In this document: one piece after another, positions 24,064-33,766 of the stretch
Numbering within the stretch: the first letter of the stretch is position 1
Layout of the letters: each line of letters opens with the position of its first letter
Source of the DNA: Mortierella sp. BCC40632
Taxonomy: Eukaryota; Mortierellomycota; Mortierellomycetes; Mortierellales; Mortierellaceae
Direction: 5' to 3'
Assembly: GCA_011634665.1 (NCBI GenBank)
Contig: WAEK01000048.1
Location: 1 to 34,999 of the forward strand
DNA: 34,999 bases
The notes under the pieces: model-generated
Databases searched by the model: none
What the model saw: only the letters and a program-made list of their open reading frames with translations
Told to the model about the DNA's origin: nothing
Translations under genes and position numbers: made by a program

Positions 24064-25663
24064 TAGAAATAATATTGAGAGGTAGCTATAATGTGTATAC
24101 TATTTAATATTGGTGTAGGGTAAATTATAAAGAAAGTAATAAATAAGGTTAATATTGCTATAATATAAGCTAATATAGGTGATAAATTATTATTTTCTGA
24201 TATTGAAGAAATATTATTATTATCAGGTAAGAATAAAGTTTTAATAATTTGAAGATAATAAACAGCACTAATTACACTAGAGATAACTATAACTAAACTT
24301 AAGAAATAGTTACCGTTCATTAAAGCTGAATTAATAACAAAATATTTAGCGAAGAATCCTGCTAACGGTGGAATACCAGCCATAGAAAATAAAGATAACG
24401 CTAATGCAATACTAAGTGTAGGATTATGGTAGAATTGTCCTCGAAGTTGAGAAATATATTGAATAGGTGAATAAATAGATACAATATTATTTTTATCTAA
24501 TGTATAGCCTAATAATATTAATATCAAGAAAGTATTTAAACTAGTTATAGTATATTGAGTAATATAGAATAACGTACTTTCTAAACCATTAACACTTTCA
24601 TTTCCTAAAAGCTAAAAAGGATGAATCCAACATGCGAGATAGTACTATAAGCTAATAGTCGTTTTATTTTATATTGAGCTAATCCAGTAATAGAACCTAA
24701 TAATAGTGATAATAAAGCAGATATCATTAATAAATTAGAGTTTAAAAGGAATTTATTCATCATAAAAAAAGACAATTATAGACAATTTAGGCATTATAGT
24801 TAACCAAGTTGTAACTATAGTAGGAACCCCGTCGTAAACATCAGGAGCCCAAAAGAGTGTAATGGGGCAGCACTAATTTTGAATAGGAATCCCATAGTCA
24901 AGATTAAGGCACCTATAGCTAAATAATTATAAGAATTTTCTTCAAATGATTGACCAATAACACTTTGTAAGATGTTTAATGATTCAAAATTAGTTAAACC
25001 TGTATAAGAATATATTAATGTAGAACCTAATAAAATAAAACAAGAAGAAAGACCACCAAGTAAAAAATATTTTAATCCTGCTGCTACTGCTGATTCTGAA
25101 TTTCTATTCATAGTAGCTAATATGTATAAAAGCAAAACTTTTGTAATTCTATTGCTAAAAACATAGTAATTAAATCAGAACTAGATGAATTAATGATGAC
25201 ATCCCTAATGTAGTGAATAAAATAATTAAAGGATAATCTTTCAATCCTAAATTATTATTAGTTTTATTTGTAATTGATAAAACTTCTTTAACATTAGATG
25301 ATAAGTTATCCCAATAATTCCATAAAGTTGCTGTTTTAATAGGATCTTTAATATTTTCTTCGGACCCTTGGCCCGAGAAAACTATTTTTGTATTAATTTC
25401 TTTCCCTTCAGGTACTAATAATAAAATTATACTTCCTATAATTAATATAAATATTTCTAGGCTTTGAGATAAAGATGATAGTTGAAATAACCCTCTAATA
25501 TTCTATACCAGTTGATAATGGTATTACATATAACGTATTATATGATAATAAAAGCACTGAATAGTAATATTAAAAAAAGCTAATCTGTGAATTAAGATTG
25601 TTGATAAATAAAAAAAAAGCTAATGGTATCGTCATTACTAGAGTTATAATTCCTAATAGTAAC
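24063..25663 (-). CDS. nad2: NADH dehydrogenase subunit 2 (at least six frame breaks)
   Basis: Nad2 is a proton-pumping membrane subunit of complex I. It starts [20 protein letters not shown] at 25663 and continues in pieces: [56 protein letters not shown] (expected [14 protein letters not shown], which is present in another frame), [20 protein letters not shown] and [10 protein letters not shown], and [20 protein letters not shown] with AGFFAKYF, ending SQYYF. Breaks fall near 25565, 25500, 25205, 25140, 24860, 24780 and 24610, mostly at A or T runs. I read it as one gene with sequencing indels or decay. Its 5' end and leader are copied into two HEGs in cox1 introns. Confidence 0.85.
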
Positions 25664-25770
25664 ATTATTATTTTAAATATTACTTATTCACCTTTTCTTC
25701 TTTATATCTATCTATTACTAAATATTTATCCCTATCATGAAGCTGAACCCTTAATATTTATCATATTCCT
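25664..25770 (-). promoter_or_regulatory. nad2 5' leader
   Basis: Upstream of the nad2 ATG, the segment with CCTTTTCTTCTTTATATCTA (plus strand) and GAAGCTGAACCC is also found at 8327-8405 ahead of the nad2-GIY-YIG fusion HEG. Being copied together with nad2 codons marks it as part of the captured unit. Confidence 0.5.
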
Positions 25771-26070
25771 TTCTATTATTAATCGTAATTTTATTTCCTT
25801 TAATTTATACGCTTGAGAGAGCGAGGGGTTATATTATGTAGCTGACTATTCGAAAGAATAGGGGGAGATCGGCGTGAGATAAAAATAGAGGGGCGGAAAT
25901 AATTGATTAGAATTATGACTCTCCAAAAATGATGTTTTTAAATTGGATTGTTAAATTGGTTTCGAGTCCCCTCCCTCCCTATTCTTTCATACCTTTAATT
26001 AGGTAACGGGTAATCTAAACAAAAATTAGATCTTAATTTTGTTACAAGATTAACGAATGCAGTGTTTCTA
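25771..26070. other. Junction between oppositely oriented gene blocks
   Basis: Minus-strand genes end here and plus-strand features begin. The stretch has TATTCGAAAGAATAGGGGG (a small hairpin around 25847) and TTGGTTTCGAGTCCCCTCCC (25964-25983), which looks like a tRNA T-arm but could not be folded into a full tRNA. A divergent promoter would be expected here, but I see no motif I can name. Confidence 0.3.
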
Positions 26071-26084
26071 AATAGATCTTATAG

Positions 26085-26350
26085 TTCTGGTAGATTATCT
26101 AAGAATGAAAGAAATTCTTTTTCTATAAATCTGATTTAGAACAAGTTCTTATTGGTTTATGTCTAGGTGATCTATGTATAACCAAACCGGGGTAAAATCT
26201 AAGATTGCAATTCGCGCAAAGGTTCAAATAATGAAGCTTATATTTTACATTTATATGATTTGTTTAAAGATTATTGTGGTTCTGCTCTAAACTTTATAAG
26301 GGTAAACTCCCTTGGGGTTTTACCCAGGGGGGGGGTAAACTAGATAAAAA
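26085..26350 (+). pseudogene. LAGLIDADG_2 HEG, N-terminal half (split gene, part 1)
   Basis: On the plus strand one reads NSFSIN, then the first motif in pieces (LIGLCLGDLCITK), then SNNEAYILHLYDLFKDYCGS and AL, as in the HEG at 5420-6135 (HEAYILHLYDLFKDYCGSAP). The frame changes several times. After the GC element at 26299-26341 the codons KLDKKNA follow and similarity stops. The other half is at 27480-27874. Confidence 0.7.
26299..26341. mobile_element. GC-rich element with 9-bp direct repeats
   Basis: GGGTAAACT occurs at 26300-26308 and 26333-26341 around CCCTTGGGG and CCCAGGGGG blocks. Removing one repeat and the insert leaves YKGKLDKKN-like codons that match other LAGLIDADG_2 HEGs. It is a third case of a GC element with a flanking duplication inside an HEG or intron. 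Confidence 0.65.
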
Positions 26351-26684
26351 GAACGCGCAGCCGGTTTAATATATTCTTGTGAAAATCTCGGCAAAACCTA
26401 CTTTAAAAATTATAACAGTATATTTCATATATAATAACAATAATAAATAATAATATGCTTGACTTTTAATTTTTAATTGTGATTCAAGAAAGTAATTGCT
26501 CAAGTCTACTACTACCCTTTATTATTATTATAACCATAAAAGTGTGTCAAATAAATAAGTATACTATTAATCATCGGGCGGGAGAAAAGAATCGAACCAA
26601 TTTTAAAAAAATAATATTGTTTCAGTTATTATCTATTCTAATGCAGAAACTTGTAAGGATCAAATTCTAAAAAGGATAGTAAAA

Positions 26685-27455
26685 GGAAAAGCAGGGGGTA
26701 TATCAGTGGAAACATAACGAATCTGGTAAAATCTATATTGGTTCTGCAATGGATTTATCTAAACGATTAAAAAAATTATTTTATTAAAAGTTATTTAAAT
26801 CGTAATAAATCTATGCATATATATACCTTTCTTCTTTGTCATGGATATTCTGCATTTTCTCTAAATATTCTTGAGTATAAAAGATATTTCTAATTTATCT
26901 ACAGAAGAAATTTCGTAAATTGATTATTAAACGTGAGCAATATTATCTTGATTTGATCTTTTCGGAGGATGAACCAAATACTTATAATATACTTAAATTG
27001 CGGGTTCTTTGCTGGGTTTTAAACATGATGAAGAATCATTAGCGAAAAAAGATCTGGTGAAAATCATCCTTTATTTGGTAGAACTGGAGTCAATCATCCA
27101 AATTTTGGTAAAAGTCATAGTGAAGAAGCTAAAAGCAATAATTAGTGAAGCCAATAAAAGGAAAATCTCTTTCTGCTGAAACACGTACTAAGATGAGCAT
27201 AGCTAAATTGGGTGAGAATCATCAAATTATGGTAAAAGTCATTCTGAAGAAACTAAAAGTTTTAATTAGTGCTACACAAAAAGGAACTGCTATTTATCAA
27301 TATGATTCCACGGTTCATTTGTAAATAGTTTTACTTCTGCTAGAAAAGCTGCATTACATTTTTTGAATGTTCTCAAAATACAATCTTGAGATATGCTCAA
27401 AATGGTCAAATATCTTTAAAGATAAATGGAAATTATCAACTTCCTTAATTACTAA
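26685..27455 (+). pseudogene. GIY-YIG HEG nested inside a LAGLIDADG_2 HEG
   Basis: In several frames: KGKAGGIYQWKHNESGKIYI then GSAMDLSKRLKK, FCIFSKYS-like (for SAFSLNILEY), IIKREQYYLDLIFSEDEPNT then YNILK, then NUMOD3 repeats (SGENHPLFGRTGVNHPNFGK) and a NUMOD1-like end (FTSARKAALHF). The closest relatives in the window are the HEGs at 7226 and 22074. At least five indels are needed. It separates the two halves of the LAGLIDADG_2 gene. The 26345-26680 lead-in (AT-rich, with GCAGCCGGTTTAATAT) is not recognised. Confidence 0.7.
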
Positions 27456-27479
27456 GGATTAATACTAGAGGCGAAATAG

Positions 27480-27874
27480 TATTAGGAAGTCAGTTTAATT
27501 CTTCTATTAGATTTAAAACTTTTTGTCTTTTACCTTGTTTTAGTAATAATTATGATTTATTCTATTACAATGGAGTTAAAAAAAATTCCTTTGAATATAA
27601 ATGAATTATTAACACCTGTTGGTTTTGGCTTATTGGGCAATGGATGACGGCTGTAAGCATAATAGTGGTTTACATTTATGTACTGATTCTTATACTTTAA
27701 CTGGGTAGAATTATTAATTAAGGTTTTAAAAAAAATTTTTGATTTAAATTGTATTTATAAAAAAAGGGGAAAGATAGTTATAGAATCTATATTAAGTCAG
27801 ATTCGATGGATAAATTTAGATCTCTTGTTACACCATATTTTCATGAATCATTGATGTATAAATTAAGAGCTTAA
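27480..27874 (+). pseudogene. LAGLIDADG_2 HEG, C-terminal half (split gene, part 2)
   Basis: This picks up as FNSSIRFKTFCLLPCFSNNY and DLFYYNGVKKIPLNINELL, then LAYWAMDDG (second motif, with an indel just before), then CKHNSGLHLCTDSYTL, DSYRIYIKSDSMDKFRSLVT and PYFHESLMYKLRA and a stop. It is collinear with the region following DYCGSA in the paralogues, so parts 1 and 2 form one gene. Confidence 0.75.
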
Positions 27875-27955
27875 ATATTATACTATTAATTTAGTCTCTG
27901 GTAGGGGGCCTATAAATATATCAGCTAACTTTTTTATTCATATGACAATCATATG

Positions 27956-27972
27956 AACACCCCCCCCCCTTC
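27956..27972 (+). repeat. HEG 3' boundary motif
   Basis: GAACACCCCCCCCCC lies 80 nt after the LAGLIDADG_2 stop, beside the palindrome CATATGACAATCATATG. CTGGGTGGC follows 20 nt later. The order is the same as at 31224 and, on the other strand, at 7005 and 21411. Confidence 0.45.
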
Positions 27973-28045
27973 CAAATATTCTGGGTGGCTCCCCCCCCAA
28001 GAAACTAATAATATTATTGGGCTTTTCTTCCCCTTGTATTAAATA

Positions 28046-28098
28046 AACTAGCTATATTCGATTATTGAATTAAATTAACTGGCTATATCCGATTATCG
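28046..28098. repeat. Two-copy 31-bp tandem repeat upstream of rns
   Basis: AACTAGCTATATTCGATTAT at 28046 and AACTGGCTATATCCGATTAT at 28077 differ at two positions. The position 40-90 nt before the rns 5' end makes a promoter or processing role possible. That is inference. Confidence 0.6.
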
Positions 28099-28137
28099 TA
28101 TATAATAAATAATTATTGTCACCTCAAAAGGGTAAAT

Positions 28138-29630
28138 ATTGTAAGAGTTTGAATTTAGCTCGGAAGTAACGTTATCTAGAAGTTTCATACATGCTAGTTG
28201 AATGAATATTATATATTCATAGCGACCAGGTGGTAATAAATAGGAAGCTACACCACGGATGGGGTAAATCCCTTATATTGCTATTCCTCCGGGAATGGTA
28301 AAAAAAGTTTTTCACCGTGGGATGCGCCTATTTCAGATGGAGGTAGTTGGTGGGGTAACAGCTTACCAAGCCTACGATCTGTAGCGAGTCTGAGAGGAGG
28401 GTTCGTCACAATGGCTCTGAAATAATAGCCATACCTAACAAAAAGGTCAGCAGTAAAAAATTTTTGGACAATGATCGAAAAGATTGATCCAGCTAACTAG
28501 AAGAGGAAAAGCATCTTTATGGTATACCTCTAAAAATAGGGAGGATAATGACGTTACCTATTTATTAATCCCGACCAATCTCGTGCCAGCAGTCGCGGTA
28601 ATACGAGAGGGGTTAACGTTCTTCAACATAAATGGGTCTAAAAGCGTATGTAGGTTGTATTATCAAACAGTAGTTATAAAATTTCAATAGAAAAATTATA
28701 AAAAATGTAATTGAGATACTAGAGTGTAATTGAAGATAGAGGAATACTAGGAGTAAGGATGAAATCTTTTTTTACTTGGTAGACACACTAAAAGGCGAAG
28801 GCATCTATCTAATTAAACACTGACACTGAGATACTAAAAGTATGGGGGAGCAAAAAGGATTAGAGACCCTTGTAGTCCATACCCTAAACTATGAGTGGAT
28901 AAAATTGGTAATAAAATCAGTTTTAATGTGAAGACTATACCACTCCACCTGGGGGGGTACTATCGCAAAGATTGAAAAAAAGTATTGACGGTGCTGAAGA
29001 CCAGCAGTGAAGCATGTTATTTAATTCGATAACCCCCGCATAACCTTACCACTTCTTGCAATGTACTAATTATATTGGTAACACAGGCGTTGCATGGCTG
29101 TCGTCAGCTTGTATCGTAAGACGTTAGATTAATTTCGTTAACAAGCAAAACCCTTGTCTGTAATTATGAAAATTAAAATAAAAATTAATTTAAACTACAG
29201 AAGTACTCGATTAATGTTGAGTTAATTGGGACTAAGACAAGCCTTCATGGCCCTTATGGAGTGGGCTATGGGCGTGCCCACAAAGACCTTTACAATAAAA
29301 GCAAAAATTTATATTTGAGCTAATCTTTAAAAAAAGGTTAATAAACGAATTATAATCTGCAACTCGATTATATGAAGTAGGAATTGCTAGTAATCCGGGA
29401 TCAGGGATTGCCCGGGTGGCTATAATATTCGGTGTGTACAAATCGCTCGTCACGCGGCGGAAATAGAATAACCCCAAGTAAATAAGGTTTAATTGTGTTT
29501 ATAGTTTTATATATAGACAATCGTTTATATTTGATTATAAATATTTTTAAGATTATATTTATGCCTGTTATTCTATGACTGCTGTGAAGTCGAACCACAG
29601 TTAGTGTAGTGGAAACTGCAGTGGGTAGTA
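28138..29630 (+). rRNA. rns: Small-subunit (12S/16S-like) ribosomal RNA
   Basis: Bacterial-type SSU landmarks appear in order: AGAGTTTGAATTTAGCTCGG (5' end, 28145), GTGCCAGCAGTCGCGGTAAT (530 loop, 28582), GGATTAGAGACCCTTGTAGT (790 region, 28858), AATTCGATAACCCCCGCATA (about 29024), GGCGTTGCATGGCTGTCGTC (about 29087), GTGTGTACAAATCGCTCGTC (1400 region, 29432) and GTGAAGTCGAACCACAGTTA (3' minor domain, 29583). No intron interrupts it. At about 1.5 kb it is of normal length. Both ends are estimates. It is the platform RNA of the mitochondrial ribosome's small subunit and decodes the mRNAs of the genes above. Confidence 0.95.
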
Positions 29631-29740
29631 ATAAACCAGGGATTTAAAATCCCCTTTACTGTAACTAACTGAATCTCAAATAGAGGGGGCTATGAGAATA
29701 AGATATTATCCCTGGAAAACGTAAAATTATGATAAATAAC
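29622..29740 (+). repeat. Post-rns module, copy 1
   Basis: GGGTAGTAATAAACCAGGGA, ATCCCCTTTACTGTAACTA and CCCTGGAAAA recur at 31262-31372 as GGGTAGTAATGAACCAAGGA, ATCCCCTTTACTAAGC and CCCTTGGAAAT. CCAGGG and CCCTGG (CCAAGG and CCTTGG in copy 2) can pair across about 80 nt, with compensating changes between copies, so an RNA stem is likely. Each copy is followed by an HEG. Confidence 0.6.
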
Positions 29741-29747
29741 TATAAAT

Positions 29748-30245
29748 TAGCTTGGTTTTATGACAGGATTTACTGAAGCAGAGGGTTGTTTCAATATAAA
29801 TATTTATAAAACTAAATCAGGTAAAAAAACAGCTAAATTAAGATTTTCAATTGCTATTATGGATAATGATATAGAATTACTAAAAAGTAGTACAAAATTA
29901 CTTTTAATTGTGGGATTATATCTAAGCCACGTACAAATGGAATGATTCATTTTACTGTTTCTAAAATATCGAATATAAATAATATAATTATACCACATTT
30001 TCAATCTTACCCTTTAAGAGGTAATAAATTCCAAGATTTTTTTGAATCTTGGTGTTTTTCTGCTGAGATTATAACATCAGGAAGTCATTTGACTTCGGAC
30101 GGTATTACTAAACTAGCTGATTTATTTAAAAGTATGAATAAATCACGTATAATTATAGAAAATTATTTACCTTCACATTGTAATAAAAATAATGATAATT
30201 ATATTCTATTGATGGTAATTATATATCAGGATTTATAGCAGGTGG
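29748..30245 (+). pseudogene. LAGLIDADG_1 HEG, truncated at the second motif
   Basis: The first motif is FMTGFTEAEGCFNINIYKTK (29758-29817), followed by KLRFSIAIMDNDIELLKS. After a shift near 29945, MIHFTVSKISNINNIIIPHF and YPLRGNKFQDF follow, and finally SIDGNYISGFIAGG-like codons (30209-30246) that begin a second motif. The sequence then stops and the LAGLIDADG_2 region follows. It may be free-standing, since it lies just after rns rather than in an intron. Confidence 0.65.
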
Positions 30246-30336
30246 TATATAAATAGTTAATAGCGGGTAATTATTTATATTTATAATATAACAAGAGATT
30301 AACCAGGTCAAAGACTGTTTTCTTATTAAAAATAAT

Positions 30337-30410
30337 AAAAAATAGTTTTATCTAAGTCATGTTTTTAGCATGAAAAATAGTTTTATCTAAGTCATGTTTT
30401 TTTTAGCATG
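30337..30410. repeat. 36-38-bp tandem repeat, two copies
   Basis: AAAAATAGTTTTATCTAAGT plus CATGTTTTTAGCATG is repeated directly, differing in the length of the T run (5 against 8). CATG and CATG ends give each unit a small hairpin. It precedes the 5' module of the LAGLIDADG_2 HEG. Confidence 0.7.
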
Positions 30411-30419
30411 AAAAATTAT

Positions 30420-30497
30420 AAATAACAAAATTGATTAAAAGATAGTTTAATACAAAAATCATGTCTTAATTGACATAATCTAGAAAGTTCAAGTCTA
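30420..30497 (+). promoter_or_regulatory. Conserved 5' module of LAGLIDADG_2 HEG (copy c)
   Basis: AAATTGATTAAAAGATAGTT, then TTAATACAAAAATCATGTC, then AAGTTCAAGTCT ending 2 nt before the ATG. It matches copies a (1288-1375) and b (6136-6215) in opposite orientation, always with the same relation to the HEG. Confidence 0.6.
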
Positions 30498-31181
30498 ATG
30501 TTTTATTTTAATAATTTAAGTGCAGGTTATGTTAATCGGTTTTATAGTACTAAGAGATTAACTAATGTTATAAAAAATTCTTTTTCTGTATCTCAAGATT
30601 TACATGAGGTAATGATTGGTTTAATCTTAGGGGATTTATGTATCCGTAAAGTTTTTAGAGGTATAAATGCGAGATTGCAGTTTGAACAAGGCTTAATTCA
30701 TGAAGCATATATAATACATTTGTATGAATTATTTAAAGATTATTGTAATTTAGGCCTTAAATATAGTGATCGTAAGCCTGATTCTCGGACAGGTAAGATT
30801 TACTCTAGAGTTATATTTCAAACATATTCATTGCCGTGTTTTAATAATATTTATGATTTATTTTATGTAAATGGAGAAAAAAGAATTCCTTTAAACATTG
30901 GTGAATTGTTAACACCTGTAGGTTTAGCATATTGGGCAATGGATGATGGTAGTAAACATGAAAATGGTTTTCATCTAAATACTGACTCCTATACTTTAAG
31001 TGAAGTAGAGTTATTAATTAAAAGTTTTTAAAGGAAATTTTTTGATTTAAATTGTACATCTCACAAAAAAAGTAAAGATCGGTATAGAATTTATATTAAA
31101 AGGTAGATTCAATGGATAAATTTCGATCTCTTGTTACTCCACATTTCCATTCATCAATGATGTATAAACTTAAAAGTTAAA
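30498..31181 (+). pseudogene. LAGLIDADG_2 homing endonuclease, two small frame breaks
   Basis: The first 177 codons are open: MFYFNNLSAGYVNRFYSTKR, first motif VMIGLILGDLCIRK (about residues 39-52), second motif GLAYWAMDDGSKHENGF (about 145-161). The frame breaks in a T7 run near 31025, goes on as FDLNCTSHKKSKDRYRIYIK, breaks again near 31105, and ends DKFRSLVTPHFHSSMMYKLK-S at 31181. Both breaks are single-base changes at homopolymers, so the real gene may be intact. Confidence 0.8.
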
Positions 31182-31223
31182 TCTGATTAGATCATTATAT
31201 AGTGTTATTTTAAATCTTAAATA

Positions 31224-31241
31224 TAACACCCCAGTGGGCCC
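31224..31241 (+). repeat. HEG 3' boundary motif
   Basis: AACACCCCAGTGGGCCCC lies 43 nt after the LAGLIDADG_2 stop. It is nearly the same as the reverse complement of 21411-21427 (AACACCCCACTGGGC), in the same orientation relative to the gene. Confidence 0.5.
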
Positions 31242-31261
31242 CTCCTCTTGATTCCCCTAGT

Positions 31262-31372
31262 TCCGGGGTAGTAATGAACCAAGGAATTAAAAATCCCCTT
31301 TACTAAGCTGTAACTATATCTGAAATAATGAAGGGGCTAATAGTAATTTACCCTTGGAAATATAAAAATAAT
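31262..31372 (+). repeat. Post-rns module, copy 2
   Basis: This is a diverged copy of 29622-29740, ending just before the ATG of the GIY-YIG HEG. As with the cox1 and nad2 leaders, a sequence from beside a host gene is found in front of an HEG. Confidence 0.6.
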
Positions 31373-32550
31373 GAGTCAAACTTACGTTTTAATGATCCCT
31401 ATTTACAAAAGAAAGGAAATATATAAATTAACTAAAAACCAATCAGGATGTTATATCTGGCTTAATAGAAAAAATTCTAAATGTTACGTAGGTAGTTCTT
31501 TGAATTTAGCTGAAAGATTAGGTTTTTATTATACTTACAATTCTGTTAAACTAAAATTTACTTCATTAATTATTGCTGCTTTTATTACGTCATGGTATGG
31601 AAAAATTTTTCTTTAATTATTATAACTTTATCAGATAAAAACGAAAAAAAAGTTTTTAGAATTAGAACAATTCCTTATTGATTACTATAACTCAAAAAAT
31701 ATAATTTACTTAGAAAAAGCAGGGTTCAACAATTGGGGAGAAAATTGTAAAAAAAAGAACATAAATCTAGAATTTCTGCATCTAGAGAATTTGAGATACT
31801 CAAATGAAAGTAAGGCTTTAATGAGTAAAAACTAAATTAGATTTATACTCTTCAAACACTAAACATGGTAATGGTTTTATAAATGTATATTCAATAGATA
31901 AGGAATTAATAAATCAATATGTTTCCATAAAAAAAGCAGCAATAAATTTAGGTATTAGTAGTTGGTCTGTTTCTAAATATATTAAGTCAGGAGAACTATT
32001 TAATAATAAATACTATTTTTCATTTGGTCAATTAAAAAGACAAACAAATAAATATAGATAATATTGGTTTATCTAATCCATTATTTAAACCGGTTAAAAT
32101 ATATGTTTATTCGGCCTGCGGCGTTAATTTTGAGCTATTACATGAATTTAATTCTGTTACTGAGTCAGCACGTAAATTGGAGATACCTCGAACAATATCT
32201 ACTTACATTAATACAGGGAAAGCCCAAAAAAAATACATACTATTTTTATTCTTACAAAATAAATGAATAGTAATAAATTAAGACGATTTTCTTCATTTAA
32301 GGGTTGGAAAGGAGAATTACATCCAAATTGGAATTGTGGTAAAAAAGTTTATTTATATGAAATCTTGGAAAATAAATTAATTCTTAGGGAATCTTTTTAT
32401 AATTTAGCTCGAGCTTATACAGCTCTAAATATATCTCGGACAACATTATGGAAATATCTTAATAAAGGGGTAATTATTTATTCTTGTGTTAAAGTTCCTA
32501 AAAATAAAGGTTCAGGATTTTTTATTATTCCTATAGAATTATTAAAATAA
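31371..32550 (+). pseudogene. GIY-YIG HEG with three C-terminal NUMOD1-like repeats, frameshifted
   Basis: The N-terminus has NQSGCYIWLNRKNSKCYVGS and SLNLAERLGFYY (GIY replaced by CYIW; YVG and arginine kept). The catalytic glutamate is probably in LEQFLIDYYNSKN (about 31660). Three helix-turn-helix repeats follow: VSIKKAAINLGISSWSVSKY (31925-31985), NSVTESARKLEIPRTISTYI (32150-32210) and NLARAYTALNISRTTLWKYL (32401-32460), each preceded by a short strand such as VYLYEI. Several frame changes occur before 32263. Three such repeats in a row is more than in the other HEGs here. Confidence 0.65.
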
Positions 32551-32784
32551 GATATACTTCATTAATTAAATGATGTTTTAAATGACATAAATCAAAAGCT
32601 AAGGATTATAAACTCTCGATAGGCTTCTTTTTTTCCTTTAGCCTTTTTTATAAATCTTATAATGGGGGCGTTTTTAATTTTAAAATCCCGTTGGGCCCCA
32701 AAATTTTTAAATCTAGACCCGGAGGGCTAGAATAAATTTAGTTTTTGAAAAAGAAATAATTTATTTAAACTACAATTAAAGTAA
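32551..32784. other. Gene-free spacer before trnM
   Basis: No ORF is visible. Small GC patches occur at 32664-32705 (GGGGGCG and CCCGTTGGGCCCC), plus CTAGACCCGGAGGGCTAGA at 32713-32731, where CTAGA is repeated on each side of a short GC core. This may be a degraded GC element. Confidence 0.4.
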
Positions 32785-32856
32785 GTTATTATAGTTTAAC
32801 GGTTAAAACAAAAAATTCATACTTTTTAGATAGAAGTTCAATTCTTCTTAATGACT
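32785..32856 (+). tRNA. trnM: tRNA-Met (CAU)
   Basis: A full cloverleaf fits by eye: acceptor GTTATTA with TAATGAC (one G-T pair), D-stem GTTT/AAAC, anticodon stem AAAAA/TTTTT around loop TTCATAC (anticodon CAT at 32818-32820), variable AGAT, T-stem AGAAG/CTTCT around TTCAATT, discriminator T. This is the only convincing tRNA I found in the window. Initiator and elongator types, or a lysidine-modified Ile tRNA, cannot be told apart by sequence inspection. Confidence 0.85.
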
Positions 32857-32908
32857 TAAAAAATAAAACCTTGAAAAATGAAAAAAAGAAAAAAAAAAAA
32901 AGTTAAAA

Positions 32909-32936
32909 TAGCCTGTGCCCCGGCCGGGGGTAGCCT
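32909..32936. mobile_element. Small GC-rich element with 6-bp direct repeats
   Basis: TAGCCT stands at both ends (32909-32914, 32931-32936) around GTGCCCCGGCCGGGGG, a single hairpin centred on CCGG. It is shorter than the double-hairpin elements and may be a half-element. Confidence 0.5.
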
Positions 32937-33166
32937 AAAAAGTAGTTATAAACTATCTTTTTTATTAATAATATTCGGCCGCATAAAAGTTATATATATT
33001 TTATAAACCCCCCCTTTCCTAGTTTTAAATATGAATATTTAATTTAATATAATTTTAATATGTAATGTTTTACTTTAAGAAAGTCATTCTTACTTTAATT
33101 TAATAATTTAGAGTATATCGATATTATTAATTAGATAATACTAAAGAAAAAAAATTATATTTAAAG

Positions 33167-33209
33167 AGCTCCCAAGGGCGTTCGCCCCCCCGCGCCCCCG
33201 ACGGGAGCT
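33167..33209. mobile_element. Double-hairpin-like GC element
   Basis: Outer arms AGCTCCC and GGGAGCT enclose GGGCGTTCGCCC and a second G/C block CGCGCCCCCGACGGG. The surrounding DNA is AT-rich without genes (32940-33300). Confidence 0.6.
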
Positions 33210-33299
33210 AATATAAATTAATTTTTACCAGATTATAATCTATTTAATATTGATGGGAATTTCTCAGCCCCTCAGGGGCCTAACGAGGTTTTAAACATT

Positions 33300-33420
33300 T
33301 AAAGGAAACATTAATAAAAAAATGAGTCTTGCTAAATCAGGTAAAATTACCCTAATATATGGTGAAAACCGTTTTTATAATCAAAAAATCCTTTTAGTTG
33401 ATAAATTTTTAATGGTAAGT
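33300..33420 (+). pseudogene. NUMOD3 fragment of a GIY-YIG HEG
   Basis: METLIKKMSLAKSGKITLIY and GENRFYNQK (33305-33385) match the GKT-x-ET-x-x-KMSLAKSGENHP pattern of the other HEGs. No nuclease domain is nearby. The 33425-33760 stretch after it has GC patches (33500-33512; 33548-33573 with GCCCCCAAAGGGGG) and no recognised gene. Confidence 0.5.
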
Positions 33421-33766
33421 CTTAATTACCAATAATTGTAATTCCATTTATAGTAAATAATTAAATCCCCAATTAAGAATAGTGCCCATTCCCATGCTTT
33501 CGGGGGGTCGGTCTCAGGAAATAAGGTTAATTTAAGGAAAAAAATAAGCCAGCAAGCCCCCAAAGGGGGACCGGGAACATAAATATAAGTAAAAGGATAA
33601 CCATGAAAAATTTAATTTTACCCATCAAATAATGAATTTATAATAAGTTTTGCTATTTCTCTTGTAACCCTTCATTTGGAGGGGTCAGCTTGGGATTTTA
33701 ATTCTAAAGTTAATGGTTTACCAAAGTCAAGTCATATTAAAATAAAGGATTTTTCAACTAAAAATA

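Noticed and set aside
25896..25985. Possible serine- or leucine-type tRNA ending TTTCGAGTCCCCTCC
   Set aside because: The T-arm-like end is suggestive, but the T-stem pairs poorly, and no D-arm or anticodon arm of normal size could be placed.
28484..28690. Plus-strand frame inside rns
   Set aside because: It falls on conserved SSU rRNA including the 530 loop; it is chance.
29232..30004. Minus-strand frames across the rns 3' end and the following HEG
   Set aside because: They are antisense to conserved rRNA and to LAGLIDADG codons.
30337..30410. CRISPR-like repeats
   Set aside because: Only two directly adjacent units without spacers. Tandem repeats here and at 17009 and 28046 are simple duplications.
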